Below are positions 9,960 to 21,684 of a DNA stretch of 64,000 nt, in pieces; the stretch's first letter is position 1; each line of letters begins with the position of its first letter. This DNA comes from Lelliottia amnigena. GTDB lineage: Bacteria > Pseudomonadota > Gammaproteobacteria > Enterobacterales > Enterobacteriaceae. Position numbers and translations under genes: made by a program. The stretch spans positions 310,001-374,000 of the forward strand of contig LR134135.1 in the NCBI GenBank assembly GCA_900635465.1. The letters run 5' to 3'. The notes under the pieces are model-generated. The model was not told the origin of the DNA and searched no databases. It was given only the letters and a program-made list of their open reading frames with translations.

Positions 9960-9975
9960 AGCTAAACGTTTGCTT
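9960..9975. promoter_or_regulatory. Candidate PurR operator 2 upstream of ghxP
   Basis: agctaaacgtttgctt fits the PurR consensus core AAACGTTTGC and lies 119 bp before the ghxP start. This is the better placed of the two candidate sites. The 306 bp interval between the GST gene and ghxP holds no reading frame of note. Confidence 0.6.
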
Positions 9976-10093
9976 TTTTTGTGACGGCCCCTATTCGTCA
10001 CAAACGCAGCACAAGGATTTGACGTTTCGCTGGCAGTGGAGTTGTCCACCACGCTTATAAACGAATGATAAAAATTCTCAGGGGATGTTTTCT

Positions 10094-11443
10094 ATGTCTA
10101 CGCCTTCAGCGCGTACTGGCGGTTCACTCGACGCCATGTTTAAAATTTCTGCTCGCGGCAGCACCGTGCGTCAGGAAGTTGTCGCCGGTCTGACGACCTT
10201 CCTGGCGATGGTTTACTCCGTGATCGTTGTGCCGGGCATGCTGGGTAAAGCGGGTTTCCCGCCTGCTGCGGTGTTCGTTGCCACCTGTCTGGTTGCGGGT
10301 CTGGGTTCTATCGTGATGGGCCTGTGGGCTAACCTGCCGCTGGCGATTGGTTGCGCAATTTCACTGACCGCATTTACCGCATTCAGCCTGGTGCTGGGTC
10401 AGCACATCAGCGTGCCCGTTGCGCTGGGTGCGGTGTTCCTGATGGGTGTGCTGTTTACCGTGATTTCTGCGACCGGCATCCGTAGCTGGATCTTGCGGAA
10501 CCTGCCGCAAGGCGTCGCGCACGGTACAGGCATCGGTATCGGTCTGTTCCTGCTGCTGATTGCCGCCAACGGCGTGGGCCTGGTCGTTAAAAACCCGCTG
10601 GATGGTTTGCCGGTTGCGATGGGCCATTTCGCCAGCTTCCCGGTGATCATGTCGCTTATTGGCCTGGCGTTCATTATCGGTCTGGAAAAACTGAAAGTGC
10701 CTGGCGGTATCTTGCTGACGATTATCGGGATTTCCGTGGTTGGGCTGCTTTTCGATCCGACCGTTCACTTCTCCGGTATCTTTGCCATGCCGTCGCTGAG
10801 TGATGAGCATGGCAACTCGCTGATTGGTAGCCTCGATATTGTCGGTGCGCTGAACCCGATTGTGCTGCCAAGCGTGTTGGCGCTGGTCATGACCGCGGTC
10901 TTTGACGCCACGGGGACTATTCGTGCGGTCGCGGGTCAGGCTAATTTGCTGGATAAAGACGGCCAGATTATCGATGGCGGCAAAGCGCTGACCACCGACT
11001 CCCTGAGCAGCGTGTTCTCCGGTCTGGTGGGCGCGGCTCCGGCAGCGGTCTACATCGAGTCAGCCGCGGGTACAGCGGCAGGCGGCAAAACCGGTCTGAC
11101 GGCTATCACCGTCGGCGTGCTGTTCTTGCTGATCCTGTTCCTCTCGCCGCTCTCTTATCTGGTGCCGGTTTATGCGACCGCACCGGCGCTGATGTACGTC
11201 GGCCTGCTGATGCTGAGCAACGTGGCGAAAATCGATTTTACCGATTTCGTTGACGCGATGTCCGGCCTGATTACCGCCGTCTTTATCGTGCTGACCTGCA
11301 ATATCGTCACCGGCATCATGATCGGCTTTGCCTCACTGGTGATTGGTCGTCTGGTGTCGGGCGAATGGCGCAAGCTGAACGTTGGCACCGTGGTGATCGC
11401 GATCGCGCTGGTCGCGTTCTATGCGGGCGGCTGGGCCATCTGA
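10094..11443 (+). CDS. ghxP: GhxP guanine/hypoxanthine permease
   Basis: Proton-linked high-affinity importer for guanine and hypoxanthine (AzgA-like branch of the NCS2/NAT superfamily) in the inner membrane. The 449-residue protein is nearly identical in length and sequence to E. coli GhxP (YjcD). It has about 13 hydrophobic segments and the conserved stretches [11 protein letters not shown] and [16 protein letters not shown]. The start MSTPSAR at 10094 follows an agggg site; an ATG three codons upstream is possible. Two candidate PurR boxes precede it, consistent with purine repression. An intrinsic terminator follows. Confidence 0.96.
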   Translation: MSTPSARTGGSLDAMFKISARGSTVRQEVVAGLTTFLAMVYSVIVVPGMLGKAGFPPAAVFVATCLVAGLGSIVMGLWANLPLAIGCAISLTAFTAFSLVLGQHISVPVALGAVFLMGVLFTVISATGIRSWILRNLPQGVAHGTGIGIGLFLLLIAANGVGLVVKNPLDGLPVAMGHFASFPVIMSLIGLAFIIGLEKLKVPGGILLTIIGISVVGLLFDPTVHFSGIFAMPSLSDEHGNSLIGSLDIVGALNPIVLPSVLALVMTAVFDATGTIRAVAGQANLLDKDGQIIDGGKALTTDSLSSVFSGLVGAAPAAVYIESAAGTAAGGKTGLTAITVGVLFLLILFLSPLSYLVPVYATAPALMYVGLLMLSNVAKIDFTDFVDAMSGLITAVFIVLTCNIVTGIMIGFASLVIGRLVSGEWRKLNVGTVVIAIALVAFYAGGWAI

Positions 11444-11458
11444 TTTAGCAGAACCTGC

Positions 11459-11495
11459 GAAAACGGGTGGCTTAGGCCGCCCGTTTTCATTTTCA
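11459..11495 (+). terminator. Intrinsic terminator of ghxP
   Basis: Stem gaaaacgggtggc/gccgcccgttttc with a ttag loop followed by attttc, 16 bp after the ghxP stop. Confidence 0.85.
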
Positions 11496-11594
11496 GACCA
11501 CATCTCGTTGTCATTTGCGTTACTCTGAAGAGGGTAAAATAGAAGCACGACGCTTCATGTTTTAGACAATAAGAAACACGCAAACAGGGAACGC

Positions 11595-13241
11595 ATGGAA
11601 ATTTTCTTCACCATTCTCATCATGACCCTCGTGGTCTCACTTTCCGGGGTAGTCACCCGCGTACTACCCTTCCAGTTACCCCTCCCGCTGATGCAAATTG
11701 CCATTGGCGCACTATTGGCATGGCCGACGTTTGGCTTGCATGTGGAGTTCGATCCCGAACTGTTCCTCGTACTGTTTATCCCGCCGCTGCTGTTTGCCGA
11801 CGGCTGGAAAACGCCTACGCGCGAGTTCCTTGAGCACGGGCGAGAGATATTCGGCCTCGCGCTGGCCCTGGTGGTCGTCACGGTGGTCGGGATAGGCTTC
11901 CTGATCTACTGGATTGTGCCGGGCATTCCGCTGATTCCAGCCTTTGCGCTGGCCGCCGTGCTGTCGCCTACCGATGCCGTGGCGCTGTCCGGTATTGTCG
12001 GCGAAGGGCGTATTCCGAAGAAAATCATGGGGATTTTGCAGGGTGAGGCGCTAATGAATGACGCCTCTGGCCTGGTGGCGCTCAAGTTTGCTGTCGCCGT
12101 GGCGATGGGCACCATGATTTTCACTATCGGCGGTGCGACCGTTGAGTTTTTCAAAGTGGCAATTGGCGGCATCCTGGCCGGTTTCGTCGTCAGTTGGCTG
12201 TATGGCCGTTCGCTGGGCTTCCTCAGTCGCTGGGGCGGCGATGAGCCTGCGACGCAAATCGTTCTGCTGTTCCTGCTGCCGTTCGCGTCCTATCTGATTG
12301 CAGAACATATCGGCGTGTCGGGCATCCTCGCGGCCGTGGCGGCGGGGATGACCATCACCCGTGCAGGTGTGATGCGCCGTGCGCCGCTGGCGATGCGTCT
12401 GCGCGCCAACAGTACGTGGGCGATGCTTGAGTTTGTGTTTAACGGCATGGTTTTCCTGCTATTGGGCCTGCAGCTTCCGGGCATTCTGGAATCCTCGCTG
12501 GTGGCGGCCGAAGCCGATCCGAACGTTGAAACCTGGATGCTGTTTACCGATATCGTGCTGATTTACGTTGCGCTGATGCTGGTACGCTTTGGCTGGCTGT
12601 GGACGATGAAAAACTTCAGCATGCGCTTCCTGAAGAATAAGCCAATGGAGTTTGGCTCGTGGACCACGCGCGAACTGCTGATTGCGTCGTTTGCGGGCGT
12701 GCGTGGGGCCATTACTCTTGCCGGTGTGCTCTCTATTCCGCTGCTTCTGCCCGACGGAAACGTCTTCCCGGCGCGTTACGAGCTGGTATTTTTAGCGGCG
12801 GGCGTGATTCTGTTCTCACTGTTTATTGGCGTGGTAATGCTGCCGATTCTGCTGCAACATCTGGAAGTGGCCGACCATGCCCAGCAGCAGAAAGAGGAGC
12901 GCATCGCGCGCGCCGCAACGGCAGAAGTGGCGATTGTGGCGATCCAGAAAATGGAAGAGCGCCTTGCCGCAGACATCGAAGAGAACATTGATAACCAGCT
13001 GCTGACCGAGGTCAGTTCGCGCGTGATCGGTAACCTGCGCCGTCGTGCCGATGGGAGCAACGATGTTGAAAGCTCCATGCTGGCCGAGAAACTTGAGCGC
13101 CGTTTCCGCCTGGCCGCGCTGCGCTCCGAGCGCGCCGAGCTGTACCACCTGCGCGCGACGCGCCAGATCAGCAATGAGACGCTGCAAAAATTGCTGCACG
13201 ATCTCGATTTGCTGGAAGCGCTGTTGATCGAGAGTCAGTAG
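11595..13241 (+). CDS. yjcE: YjcE, CPA1-family Na+/H+ antiporter
   Basis: Putative cation:proton antiporter of the CPA1 family in the inner membrane. It is 548 residues (E. coli YjcE 549), with about 12 membrane segments over residues 1-420 and a long charged cytoplasmic tail (about 425-548). The ion-binding signatures SPTDAVALSG and GEALMNDASGLVAL are intact; the ND pair marks electroneutral antiporters. The physiological ion is not proven in E. coli. It is a monocistronic gene between ghxP and the cid locus. Confidence 0.93.
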   Translation: MEIFFTILIMTLVVSLSGVVTRVLPFQLPLPLMQIAIGALLAWPTFGLHVEFDPELFLVLFIPPLLFADGWKTPTREFLEHGREIFGLALALVVVTVVGIGFLIYWIVPGIPLIPAFALAAVLSPTDAVALSGIVGEGRIPKKIMGILQGEALMNDASGLVALKFAVAVAMGTMIFTIGGATVEFFKVAIGGILAGFVVSWLYGRSLGFLSRWGGDEPATQIVLLFLLPFASYLIAEHIGVSGILAAVAAGMTITRAGVMRRAPLAMRLRANSTWAMLEFVFNGMVFLLLGLQLPGILESSLVAAEADPNVETWMLFTDIVLIYVALMLVRFGWLWTMKNFSMRFLKNKPMEFGSWTTRELLIASFAGVRGAITLAGVLSIPLLLPDGNVFPARYELVFLAAGVILFSLFIGVVMLPILLQHLEVADHAQQQKEERIARAATAEVAIVAIQKMEERLAADIEENIDNQLLTEVSSRVIGNLRRRADGSNDVESSMLAEKLERRFRLAALRSERAELYHLRATRQISNETLQKLLHDLDLLEALLIESQ

Positions 13242-13685
13242 GGTATTTCTCCTCCCGCCAGGGCAGAGAGAAGGCTTCAAATTGATGATTGGCACAATTC
13301 ACGCCCTCTCTATCCAGGGAGAGGGCGGGTTGGGGGGGAACATGGTGCTCAAGAGGTTATTCCGTTCACTTCCAGAAACGTGCTTCTCTATGATGACGGA
13401 ACATGTGAACGAGCCATGGCGGCTCAATCGCCGCCGCCCTGGCGACCCGGGCTCCCGGCAAGAAAATCGCCGCTTCGCGGTGCCTTCGTCTCCTTCCCTA
13501 CGTCTTCGGGTCGGGCGCGATCCTGCATCCCTGCGGGTCACGCCCTCTCCGCGCATCCATGCGCGTCGCCCCGGCCTTTGGTCAACGACTCAGCGATTTA
13601 TCGCCGGACCAGGGCATCGCTTTTAGTTCTGAATTACCCCTCATCTCATTTCTGGCTGATGATAAAGTGAGAACCCCGCATCCCG
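13242..13685. repeat. Intergenic region with palindromic repeats and a GC-rich unexplained block
   Basis: The first 100 bp hold a member of the window's palindromic family (ccctctctatccagggagaggg followed by cgggttggg, about 13302-13337). From 13410 to 13640 comes a GC-rich block with overlapping open frames on both strands. One (13380-13670, ending SSHFWLMIK) faintly recalls small Ash/Icd-like satellite-phage proteins. None has a convincing ribosome site, so I treat it as a repeat or gene remnant rather than a gene. Confidence 0.4.
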
Positions 13686-14573
13686 TCAGGGTGAAGGGAC
13701 CCAAAACCCCTCGCAGCACGTCAGCCACGCCTGCGCGCTGTTCGACAGATAAACCCCTTCGCGCCAAATCATGCCCAACTGCCAGTGAAGATCGCTTTCG
13801 AGTGGGATCCAGCGCAGCGTGTTTTTATCCAGCCGCTCGCAAATGGGTTGCGGCAAAATCGCGATGCCCACACCCGCCTGTACCATTGCCGCGAGGAAAT
13901 CCCACTGGCCGCTGCGCACGGCAATGCGCGGCTTTACATCGTGCTGAGTAAACAGCTGCATCAGTTGGCGGCTGAGGGCGAAATCTTCGTTGTAAATCAG
14001 CAGGGGATGTTCTGCCAGCAGCTCGGGTTTAACGGTTTCAACACTGAGCCAATCACCTGATCGTGGAACCAAAACGCACAGCGGATGGCTGAACAGCGGC
14101 AGCGTCGCCAGGCCGCTGTCTTCTTCAACGGGCAGGGCGGTCATCGCCAGATCCAACTCCCCGTTCATCACCGCCTGCTGCACGGTTAACCCGCCAAATT
14201 CAGAGATTTTTAGCTCGACGCCAGGATAGCGCTGGCGATACAGGCTGATCGGTCCGGCCATCATCATTCCCACCATCGGCGGAATGCCGAGGCGCAGCAG
14301 CCCTTTGTTCAGATGGTTAATATCGCCAAGCTCCGCTTCCAGCTGGCGGAACTCCGCCAGAATCGCCAGTCCACGTTCAAACACCACGCGCCCGGTATCG
14401 GTGAGCAACAGCTTGCGCCCGTCGCGAATCAGCAGGGTACAGTTCAGTTCGTCTTCGAGGTTTTTCAACATTTTGCTGATGGTGGGCTGGGTGACAAACA
14501 GCTTTTCCGCTGCGCGAGTAAAACTCTGCTGGCGAACCACTTCGACGAAATAGCGCAGCGTTCTGATGTCCAT
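13686..14573 (-). CDS. cidR: CidR-like LysR-family regulator
   Basis: LysR-type transcription factor of 295 residues. An N-terminal winged helix-turn-helix (residues 1-60, FTRAAEKLFVTQPTISKMLKNLE) is followed by the periplasmic-binding-like effector domain. It diverges from cidA across a 100 bp intergenic region, the usual arrangement for a LysR regulator and its target. In Bacillus and Staphylococcus CidR activates cidABC in response to acetate or overflow metabolism. That assignment here rests on neighbourhood plus general similarity. Confidence 0.8.
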   Translation of the reverse strand: MDIRTLRYFVEVVRQQSFTRAAEKLFVTQPTISKMLKNLEDELNCTLLIRDGRKLLLTDTGRVVFERGLAILAEFRQLEAELGDINHLNKGLLRLGIPPMVGMMMAGPISLYRQRYPGVELKISEFGGLTVQQAVMNGELDLAMTALPVEEDSGLATLPLFSHPLCVLVPRSGDWLSVETVKPELLAEHPLLIYNEDFALSRQLMQLFTQHDVKPRIAVRSGQWDFLAAMVQAGVGIAILPQPICERLDKNTLRWIPLESDLHWQLGMIWREGVYLSNSAQAWLTCCEGFWVPSP

Positions 14574-14673
14574 GATTATTCCCCGAGACTATGCATTCGA
14601 TGATTTTAATTCATTTCAGTCCGTTACGTGCGGTCTCTATACTGGCGCTTCATCTCATTTCAAGGAAATCCCC

Positions 14674-15084
14674 ATGGCCGTGGCGTTAAGTCGTGTTACG
14701 CCTGCCGTTGTGCAACGACTCCAGATTCCGGTGCAGGTCGGGCTGTATGCTGGCGTGTTTGTTTTCGCAGAGTACCTCGTCAACTGGCTGCATTTGCCGC
14801 TGCCCGCCAACCTGGTGGGCATGATGTTAATGCTGACGCTGATTGTGTGTCGCGTTATCCCGCTGAACTGGGTGCGCGCAGGCGCAAGCTGGCTACTGGC
14901 GGAAATGCTGCTGTTTTTCGTGCCAGCGGTGGTGGCGGTGGTCAATTACGCCCAACTGCTGATGGTCGATGGCTGGCGCATTTTTGCCGTCATTGCGCTG
15001 AGTACGTTAATGGTGCTGGGCGCGACGGCGTGGGTAGTGGATAAAGTGTATCGCTTTGAAATCAGCAGGCTGAAGCATGACTAA
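14674..15084 (+). CDS. cidA: CidA/LrgA family holin-like membrane protein
   Basis: Small inner-membrane protein (136 residues, four hydrophobic segments at about 22-42, 47-67, 76-98 and 104-126) of the CidA/LrgA family. The family is proposed to act like a holin controlling murein hydrolase export and cell lysis. The motif LPLPANLVGMMLML matches the family. The start at 14674 follows caaggaaat; an upstream in-frame ATG would run through the promoter region. Its end overlaps the start of the lrgB-like gene by 8 bp, so the two are translationally coupled. Confidence 0.85.
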   Translation: MAVALSRVTPAVVQRLQIPVQVGLYAGVFVFAEYLVNWLHLPLPANLVGMMLMLTLIVCRVIPLNWVRAGASWLLAEMLLFFVPAVVAVVNYAQLLMVDGWRIFAVIALSTLMVLGATAWVVDKVYRFEISRLKHD

Positions 15085-15766
15085 TTTTCAGGTCAGCCTG
15101 CTGTGTCTTATCGCCACGCTGGTTATCTATTTTGCCAATAAGCGCCTGTATCGTCGCTTTCATAAATTGCCGCTGATGCCGCTGGTGTTCACGCCCATTT
15201 TGCTGGTGCTGATGCTCATTTTTGGCCACATCTCCTGGCAGAATTACATTGGCGAATCGCACTGGCTGCTGTGGCTTTTAGGCCCGGCGACCATCGCGTT
15301 TGCCGTTCCCGTGTACGACAATCTCGCCATTATAAAACGTCACTGGATGTCGCTGACCGCAGGCGTGGTGACCGCGACGGTGGTCGCCGTCACCAGCTCC
15401 GTCTGGCTGGCGCGCTGGTTTACGTTATCGGATGAAATTCAGCGCAGCCTGGCGGTGCGATCGGTGACGACGCCGTTTGCGCTGGCGGCGGCAAAACTGC
15501 TGGGCGGCCAGCCGGATCTGGTGGCGCTGTTTGTCGTTGTCACCGGCGTGTTTGGCATGGCAGTCGGCGATATTCTGTTTTTGCGTTTGTCGATTCGGGA
15601 AGGCATGGCGAAAGGTGCCGGGTTTGGTGCGGCGTCGCACGGCGCAGGCACGGCGCGATCCTATGAGCTAGGTCAGCAAGAAGGCGTGGTCGCGAGTCTG
15701 GTGATGATGCTGTCAGGCGTGGTGATGGTGCTGGCAGCGCCGCTGGTGGCGTGGATGATGTTCTAA
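15077..15766 (+). CDS. cidB: CidB/LrgB family membrane protein
   Basis: 229-residue inner-membrane protein of the LrgB/CidB family with about seven hydrophobic segments. The conserved block SVTTPFALAAAKLLGG and the C-terminal GAASHGAGTARSYELGQQEG are clear. It pairs with the overlapping CidA-like gene as a putative murein hydrolase exporter or anti-holin unit, also linked in some bacteria to pyruvate uptake. It converges on actP. Confidence 0.87.
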   Translation: MTNFQVSLLCLIATLVIYFANKRLYRRFHKLPLMPLVFTPILLVLMLIFGHISWQNYIGESHWLLWLLGPATIAFAVPVYDNLAIIKRHWMSLTAGVVTATVVAVTSSVWLARWFTLSDEIQRSLAVRSVTTPFALAAAKLLGGQPDLVALFVVVTGVFGMAVGDILFLRLSIREGMAKGAGFGAASHGAGTARSYELGQQEGVVASLVMMLSGVVMVLAAPLVAWMMF

Positions 15767-15770
15767 AATT

Positions 15771-15791
15771 CCCCGGCCGCGCTGGCCGGGG
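15771..15791. terminator. Terminator between cidB and actP
   Basis: 8 bp GC stem ccccggcc/ggccgggg. The minus strand continues AATTTTA, so it ends the acs-yjcH-actP transcript and probably also the opposing cid transcript. Confidence 0.75.
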
Positions 15792-15803
15792 GAGAGACGT
15801 CGA

Positions 15804-17764
<1,961 letters not shown>

Positions 17765-17799
17765 CACAGAACTCTCCAGAGTTCCCCTGCGTCTTTCAC

Positions 17800-17954
17800 G
17801 CTGCAGGTGCGTTGGCCGCACTCACCCACCCCAGTCACATAGTTCGCTATGCTCCTGAGATGTGTTCGCTTGCCGCCTTCCTGCAACGCGAAATCCTTTG
17901 GGGAGGGTTTATTATTATTCCCTCTCCCGTGAGGGAGAGGGGCAGGGTGAGGGG
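17800..17954. repeat. Repeats between yjcH and acs
   Basis: Two elements fill the acs-yjcH gap. About 17815-17900 resembles a common enterobacterial intergenic element (a cagtcacatag...ctatg dyad followed by ttgccgccttcctgcaac). 17920-17954 is a palindrome of the window's repeat family (ccctctcccgtgagggagagg followed by ggcagggtgagggg), ending at the acs stop codon. Inside the operon they could form mRNA hairpins protecting acs mRNA. Confidence 0.65.
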
Positions 17955-19913
17955 TTACGATGGCATCGCGATGGCCTGCTTCTCTTCAAGCAGTTTTTCC
18001 ACTACGCCTGGATCGGCGAGCGTTGAGGTATCACCCAGATTGCTGGTGTCACCCGCCGCGATTTTGCGCAGAATTCGGCGCATGATTTTGCCGGAACGGG
18101 TTTTCGGCAGGGAGTCGGTCCAGTGCAGCACGTCTGGTGTGGCAAGCGGACCAATCTCTTTACGCACCCAGTTGCGCACTTCGGTGTACAGTTCAGGCGT
18201 GGGCTCTTCGCCGTGATTCAGCGTGACGTAAGCATAAATCGCCTGGCCTTTGATGTTGTGCGGAATTCCCACCACTGCCGCTTCGGCAATCTTCGGATGC
18301 GACACCAGCGCCGACTCAATTTCCGCTGTCCCCAGACGGTGGCCGGAGACGTTCAGCACGTCATCCACGCGCCCGGTGATCCAGAAATAGCCGTCTTCGT
18401 CACGACGCGCGCCATCACCGCTGAAATACATGTTTTTGAAGGTCGAGAAATAGGTCTGCTCAAAGCGCTCGTGATCGCCAAACAGCGTACGCGCCTGACC
18501 CGGCCAGGAGTCGGTGATCACCAGATTGCCCTCGGTTGCCCCTTCCAGCGGATTCCCTTCGTTATCCACCAGCGCAGGCTGCACGCCGAAGAACGGATGG
18601 GTTGCCGAACCGGCTTTCAGCTGGGTCGCGCCTGGCATTGGGGTGATCATGAAGCCGCCCGTTTCGGTCTGCCACCAGGTGTCGATCACCGGGCATTTTT
18701 CGTTACCGATTTTCTTCCAGTACCATTCCCACGCTTCCGGGTTGATAGGCTCGCCCACGGAGCCGAGAATGCGCAGGGAAGAGCGATCGGTGCCGTCGAT
18801 AGCTTTGTCGCCCTCCGCCATCAGGGCGCGGATCGCCGTCGGTGCGGTATACAGAATATTCACTTTATGTTTATCAACCACCTGACACATACGCGCAGGC
18901 GTCGGCCAGTTGGGTACGCCTTCAAACATCAGCGTAGTTGCACCGCAGGCCAGCGGGCCGTACAGCAGATAGCTGTGACCGGTGACCCAGCCGACGTCAG
19001 CGGTACACCAGTAAATATCCCCCTGATGATAATCAAAGACATATTTAAAGGTGGAGGCCGCGTACACCAGATAGCCGCCGGTGGTGTGCAGCACGCCTTT
19101 CGGCTTGCCGGTAGAGCCGGAGGTGTACAGGATAAAGAGCGGATCTTCGGCGTTCATCTCTTCGGGCTGGTGCTGGTCGCTGGCTTGTTCAATCAGGTCG
19201 CTCCACCACAGGTCGCGACCCTCTTTCCACTCGACATTGCCGCCGGTACGCTTGAAGACCACGACGTTGCTGATGCTCTTCACGTTCGGGTTTTTCAGCG
19301 CTTCATCAACGTTTTTCTTCAACGGAATGCTGCGTCCCGCGCGCACGCCTTCATCGGCGGTGATCACCAGTTTTGAATTGGAATCGACAATGCGTCCGGC
19401 AACGGCTTCCGGCGAAAATCCACCGAAAATCACCGAATGGATCGCCCCGATGCGCGCGCAGGCGAGCATGGCGACGGCCGCTTCGGGCACCATCGGCATA
19501 TAAATGGCGACCACATCGCCTTTTTTGATGCCTTGCGCCAGCAGGACGTTGGCGAAACGGCACACGTCGCGGTGCAGCTCTTTATAGGTGATGTGCTTGC
19601 TTTGGGAGGCATCGTCGCCTTCCCAGATAATGGCGGTCTGGTTGCCGCGCTCGGCGAGATGTCTGTCCAGGCAGTTGGCCGCGAGATTCAGCGTGCCGTC
19701 TTCATACCATTTAATGGAGACATTACCCGGCGCAAAAGAGGTGTTTTTCACCTTCTGATACGGCTTGATCCAGTCAAGGATTTTGCCCTGCTCGCCCCAG
19801 AAGGCGTCAGGATCAGAAATCGAGTGCTGATACTTCTCTTTATACTGCTCCGGATTAATCAGGCAATGGTCCGCAATATTTGCGGGAATGTCGTGTTTAT
19901 GGATTTGGCTCAT
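17955..19913 (-). CDS. acs: Acetyl-CoA synthetase
   Basis: AMP-forming acetyl-CoA synthetase: acetate + ATP + CoA to acetyl-CoA. The 652 residues equal the E. coli length. The adenylate-forming core motif [11 protein letters not shown] (about residue 265) and the C-terminal [12 protein letters not shown], with the catalytic lysine that is silenced by acetylation, are intact. First gene of acs-yjcH-actP. It diverges from gltP over a 418 bp region that should carry its CRP-dependent promoters. Confidence 0.98.
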   Translation of the reverse strand: MSQIHKHDIPANIADHCLINPEQYKEKYQHSISDPDAFWGEQGKILDWIKPYQKVKNTSFAPGNVSIKWYEDGTLNLAANCLDRHLAERGNQTAIIWEGDDASQSKHITYKELHRDVCRFANVLLAQGIKKGDVVAIYMPMVPEAAVAMLACARIGAIHSVIFGGFSPEAVAGRIVDSNSKLVITADEGVRAGRSIPLKKNVDEALKNPNVKSISNVVVFKRTGGNVEWKEGRDLWWSDLIEQASDQHQPEEMNAEDPLFILYTSGSTGKPKGVLHTTGGYLVYAASTFKYVFDYHQGDIYWCTADVGWVTGHSYLLYGPLACGATTLMFEGVPNWPTPARMCQVVDKHKVNILYTAPTAIRALMAEGDKAIDGTDRSSLRILGSVGEPINPEAWEWYWKKIGNEKCPVIDTWWQTETGGFMITPMPGATQLKAGSATHPFFGVQPALVDNEGNPLEGATEGNLVITDSWPGQARTLFGDHERFEQTYFSTFKNMYFSGDGARRDEDGYFWITGRVDDVLNVSGHRLGTAEIESALVSHPKIAEAAVVGIPHNIKGQAIYAYVTLNHGEEPTPELYTEVRNWVRKEIGPLATPDVLHWTDSLPKTRSGKIMRRILRKIAAGDTSNLGDTSTLADPGVVEKLLEEKQAIAMPS

Positions 19914-20331
19914 GGCTTTTATTCTCCTTGTAGGATGTTAATAATATGTCGCAAAAAACGTTAATTGTAGGGGCTTTGCCAGCTTTGTTTGTTATTTGGG
20001 CGACAGATCACGCAATGTTTGAATAGTTCGAAAAAGCAGCGAATGACACTTAGAAGGGAAATAATTCAGGTGAATGATTATTCACAAATAATGAAAAAAA
20101 ACCGTTTTTATAACAAAAGGTTATTAATGGGAATTATTACAAATTAGCGTCATATGACCTTTTGTCAGTGAAAAGCTTCGTTCTATAAGGCTTGCACAGC
20201 AGGCCATGCAGATGATAATGATACGCCGCGTTAAAAAACCCTATAAACCAACGCAACACAATTCATACCCTTTCAGTATGTGTCCCTATTCATTACTGGA
20301 TCAGGACGCTTCATTGAGGAAGTCTGTTTTT
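19914..20331. other. acs/gltP divergent intergenic region
   Basis: 418 bp holding the promoters of acs (leftward) and gltP (rightward). It is AT-rich with no RNA gene or credible reading frame. CRP and FNR control of acs is known in E. coli, but I did not find a site here that I would defend. Confidence 0.5.
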
Positions 20332-21645
20332 ATGAAAATTTTGAAAATCAGCCTGGCCTGGCAAATTCTGCTCGCCCTTGTGCTGGGTATCTTGCTGGGT
20401 AGTTATCTGCATTATCATAGCGACAGCCGCGAGTGGCTGGTGGTGAACATGCTGTCTCCTGCCGGAGATATCTTTATTCACCTGATCAAAATGATTGTTG
20501 TCCCGATTGTGATTTCGACGCTGGTGGTCGGTATTGCAGGCGTCGGCGATGCGAAGCAGTTAGGCCGCATCGGTGCAAAAACCATCCTTTATTTCGAAGT
20601 GATCACTACGGTTGCCATCATTCTGGGTATCACGCTGGCGAATGTGTTCCAGCCTGGGTCCGGGATTGATATGTCGCAGCTGGCGACGGTGGATATTTCG
20701 AAATACCAAAGCACAACGGCAGAAGTGCAAAGCCATGCTCATGGCCTGATGGGAACAATTCTTTCGCTGGTGCCGACTAATATCGTGGCGTCGATGGCGA
20801 AGGGCGAAATGCTGCCGATCATCTTCTTCTCGGTGCTGTTTGGTCTGGGGCTTTCGTCCTTGCCGGCCACGCATCGGGAACCTTTGGTCACGGTGTTCCG
20901 GTCGATTTCCGAAACCATGTTTAAAGTGACGCATATGGTGATGCGTTATGCTCCGGTGGGCGTGTTTGCGCTGATTGCTGTCACCGTAGCGAACTTCGGT
21001 TTTGCCTCGCTGTGGCCGCTGGCGAAGCTGGTGATTTTGGTACACTTCGCGATTCTGTTCTTTGCGCTGGTGGTGCTGGGTCTGGTGGCGCGCATCTGCG
21101 GATTGCGCATCTGGATCCTGATTCGCATCCTGAAAGAGGAGCTGATTCTGGCGTACTCCACGGCCAGCTCTGAGAGCGTGCTGCCGCGTATTATTGAGAA
21201 GATGGAAGCCTACGGTGCACCGGCGTCTATCACCAGTTTTGTGGTGCCGACGGGGTACTCGTTTAACCTGGATGGCTCCACGCTGTATCAGAGTATTGCG
21301 GCGATCTTTATCGCGCAGCTGTACGGAATCGATCTGTCACTGTGGCAGGAAATCGTGCTGGTACTGACGCTGATGGTGACGTCGAAAGGCATCGCAGGCG
21401 TGCCGGGCGTGTCGTTTGTGGTCCTGCTGGCAACGCTGGGCAGCGTCGGTATTCCGCTGGAAGGTCTGGCCTTTATCGCGGGTGTTGACCGTATCCTCGA
21501 CATGGCGCGTACCGCGTTAAACGTGGTGGGCAATGCGCTGGCGGTGCTGGTGATCGCCAAGTGGGAACATCAGTTCGACCGCAAAAAAGCGATGGCGTAC
21601 GAGCGGGAAGTGCTAGGTTGTTTCGATAAGACAGCCGATCGGTAA
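20332..21645 (+). CDS. gltP: GltP glutamate/aspartate:proton symporter
   Basis: DAACS-family proton-coupled carrier for L-glutamate and L-aspartate. The 437 residues match E. coli GltP exactly from the start MKILKISLAWQI. Family signatures include STASSESVLPRIIEKM (the serine-rich re-entrant loop 1), PTGYSFNLDGS and GIAGVPGVSFVV. The longer frame from 20206 adds 42 unrelated residues; the ATG at 20332 is better. It converges on yjcO. Confidence 0.96.
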   Translation: MKILKISLAWQILLALVLGILLGSYLHYHSDSREWLVVNMLSPAGDIFIHLIKMIVVPIVISTLVVGIAGVGDAKQLGRIGAKTILYFEVITTVAIILGITLANVFQPGSGIDMSQLATVDISKYQSTTAEVQSHAHGLMGTILSLVPTNIVASMAKGEMLPIIFFSVLFGLGLSSLPATHREPLVTVFRSISETMFKVTHMVMRYAPVGVFALIAVTVANFGFASLWPLAKLVILVHFAILFFALVVLGLVARICGLRIWILIRILKEELILAYSTASSESVLPRIIEKMEAYGAPASITSFVVPTGYSFNLDGSTLYQSIAAIFIAQLYGIDLSLWQEIVLVLTLMVTSKGIAGVPGVSFVVLLATLGSVGIPLEGLAFIAGVDRILDMARTALNVVGNALAVLVIAKWEHQFDRKKAMAYEREVLGCFDKTADR

Positions 21646-21655
21646 TGCTTTCTCT

Positions 21656-21682
21656 CCCTCTCTCAGCAGAGAGAGGGAACCC
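21656..21682. terminator. Bidirectional terminator between gltP and yjcO
   Basis: 9 bp stem ccctctctc/gagagaggg followed by aacccttttatt on the plus strand, 10 bp after the gltP stop and directly before the yjcO stop. Confidence 0.75.
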
Positions 21683-21684
21683 TT

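Noticed and set aside
18123..19376. 417-codon open frame on the plus strand
   Set aside because: It is the exact antisense of acs, whose codon bias keeps the opposite strand open; no ribosome site and no protein family resemblance.
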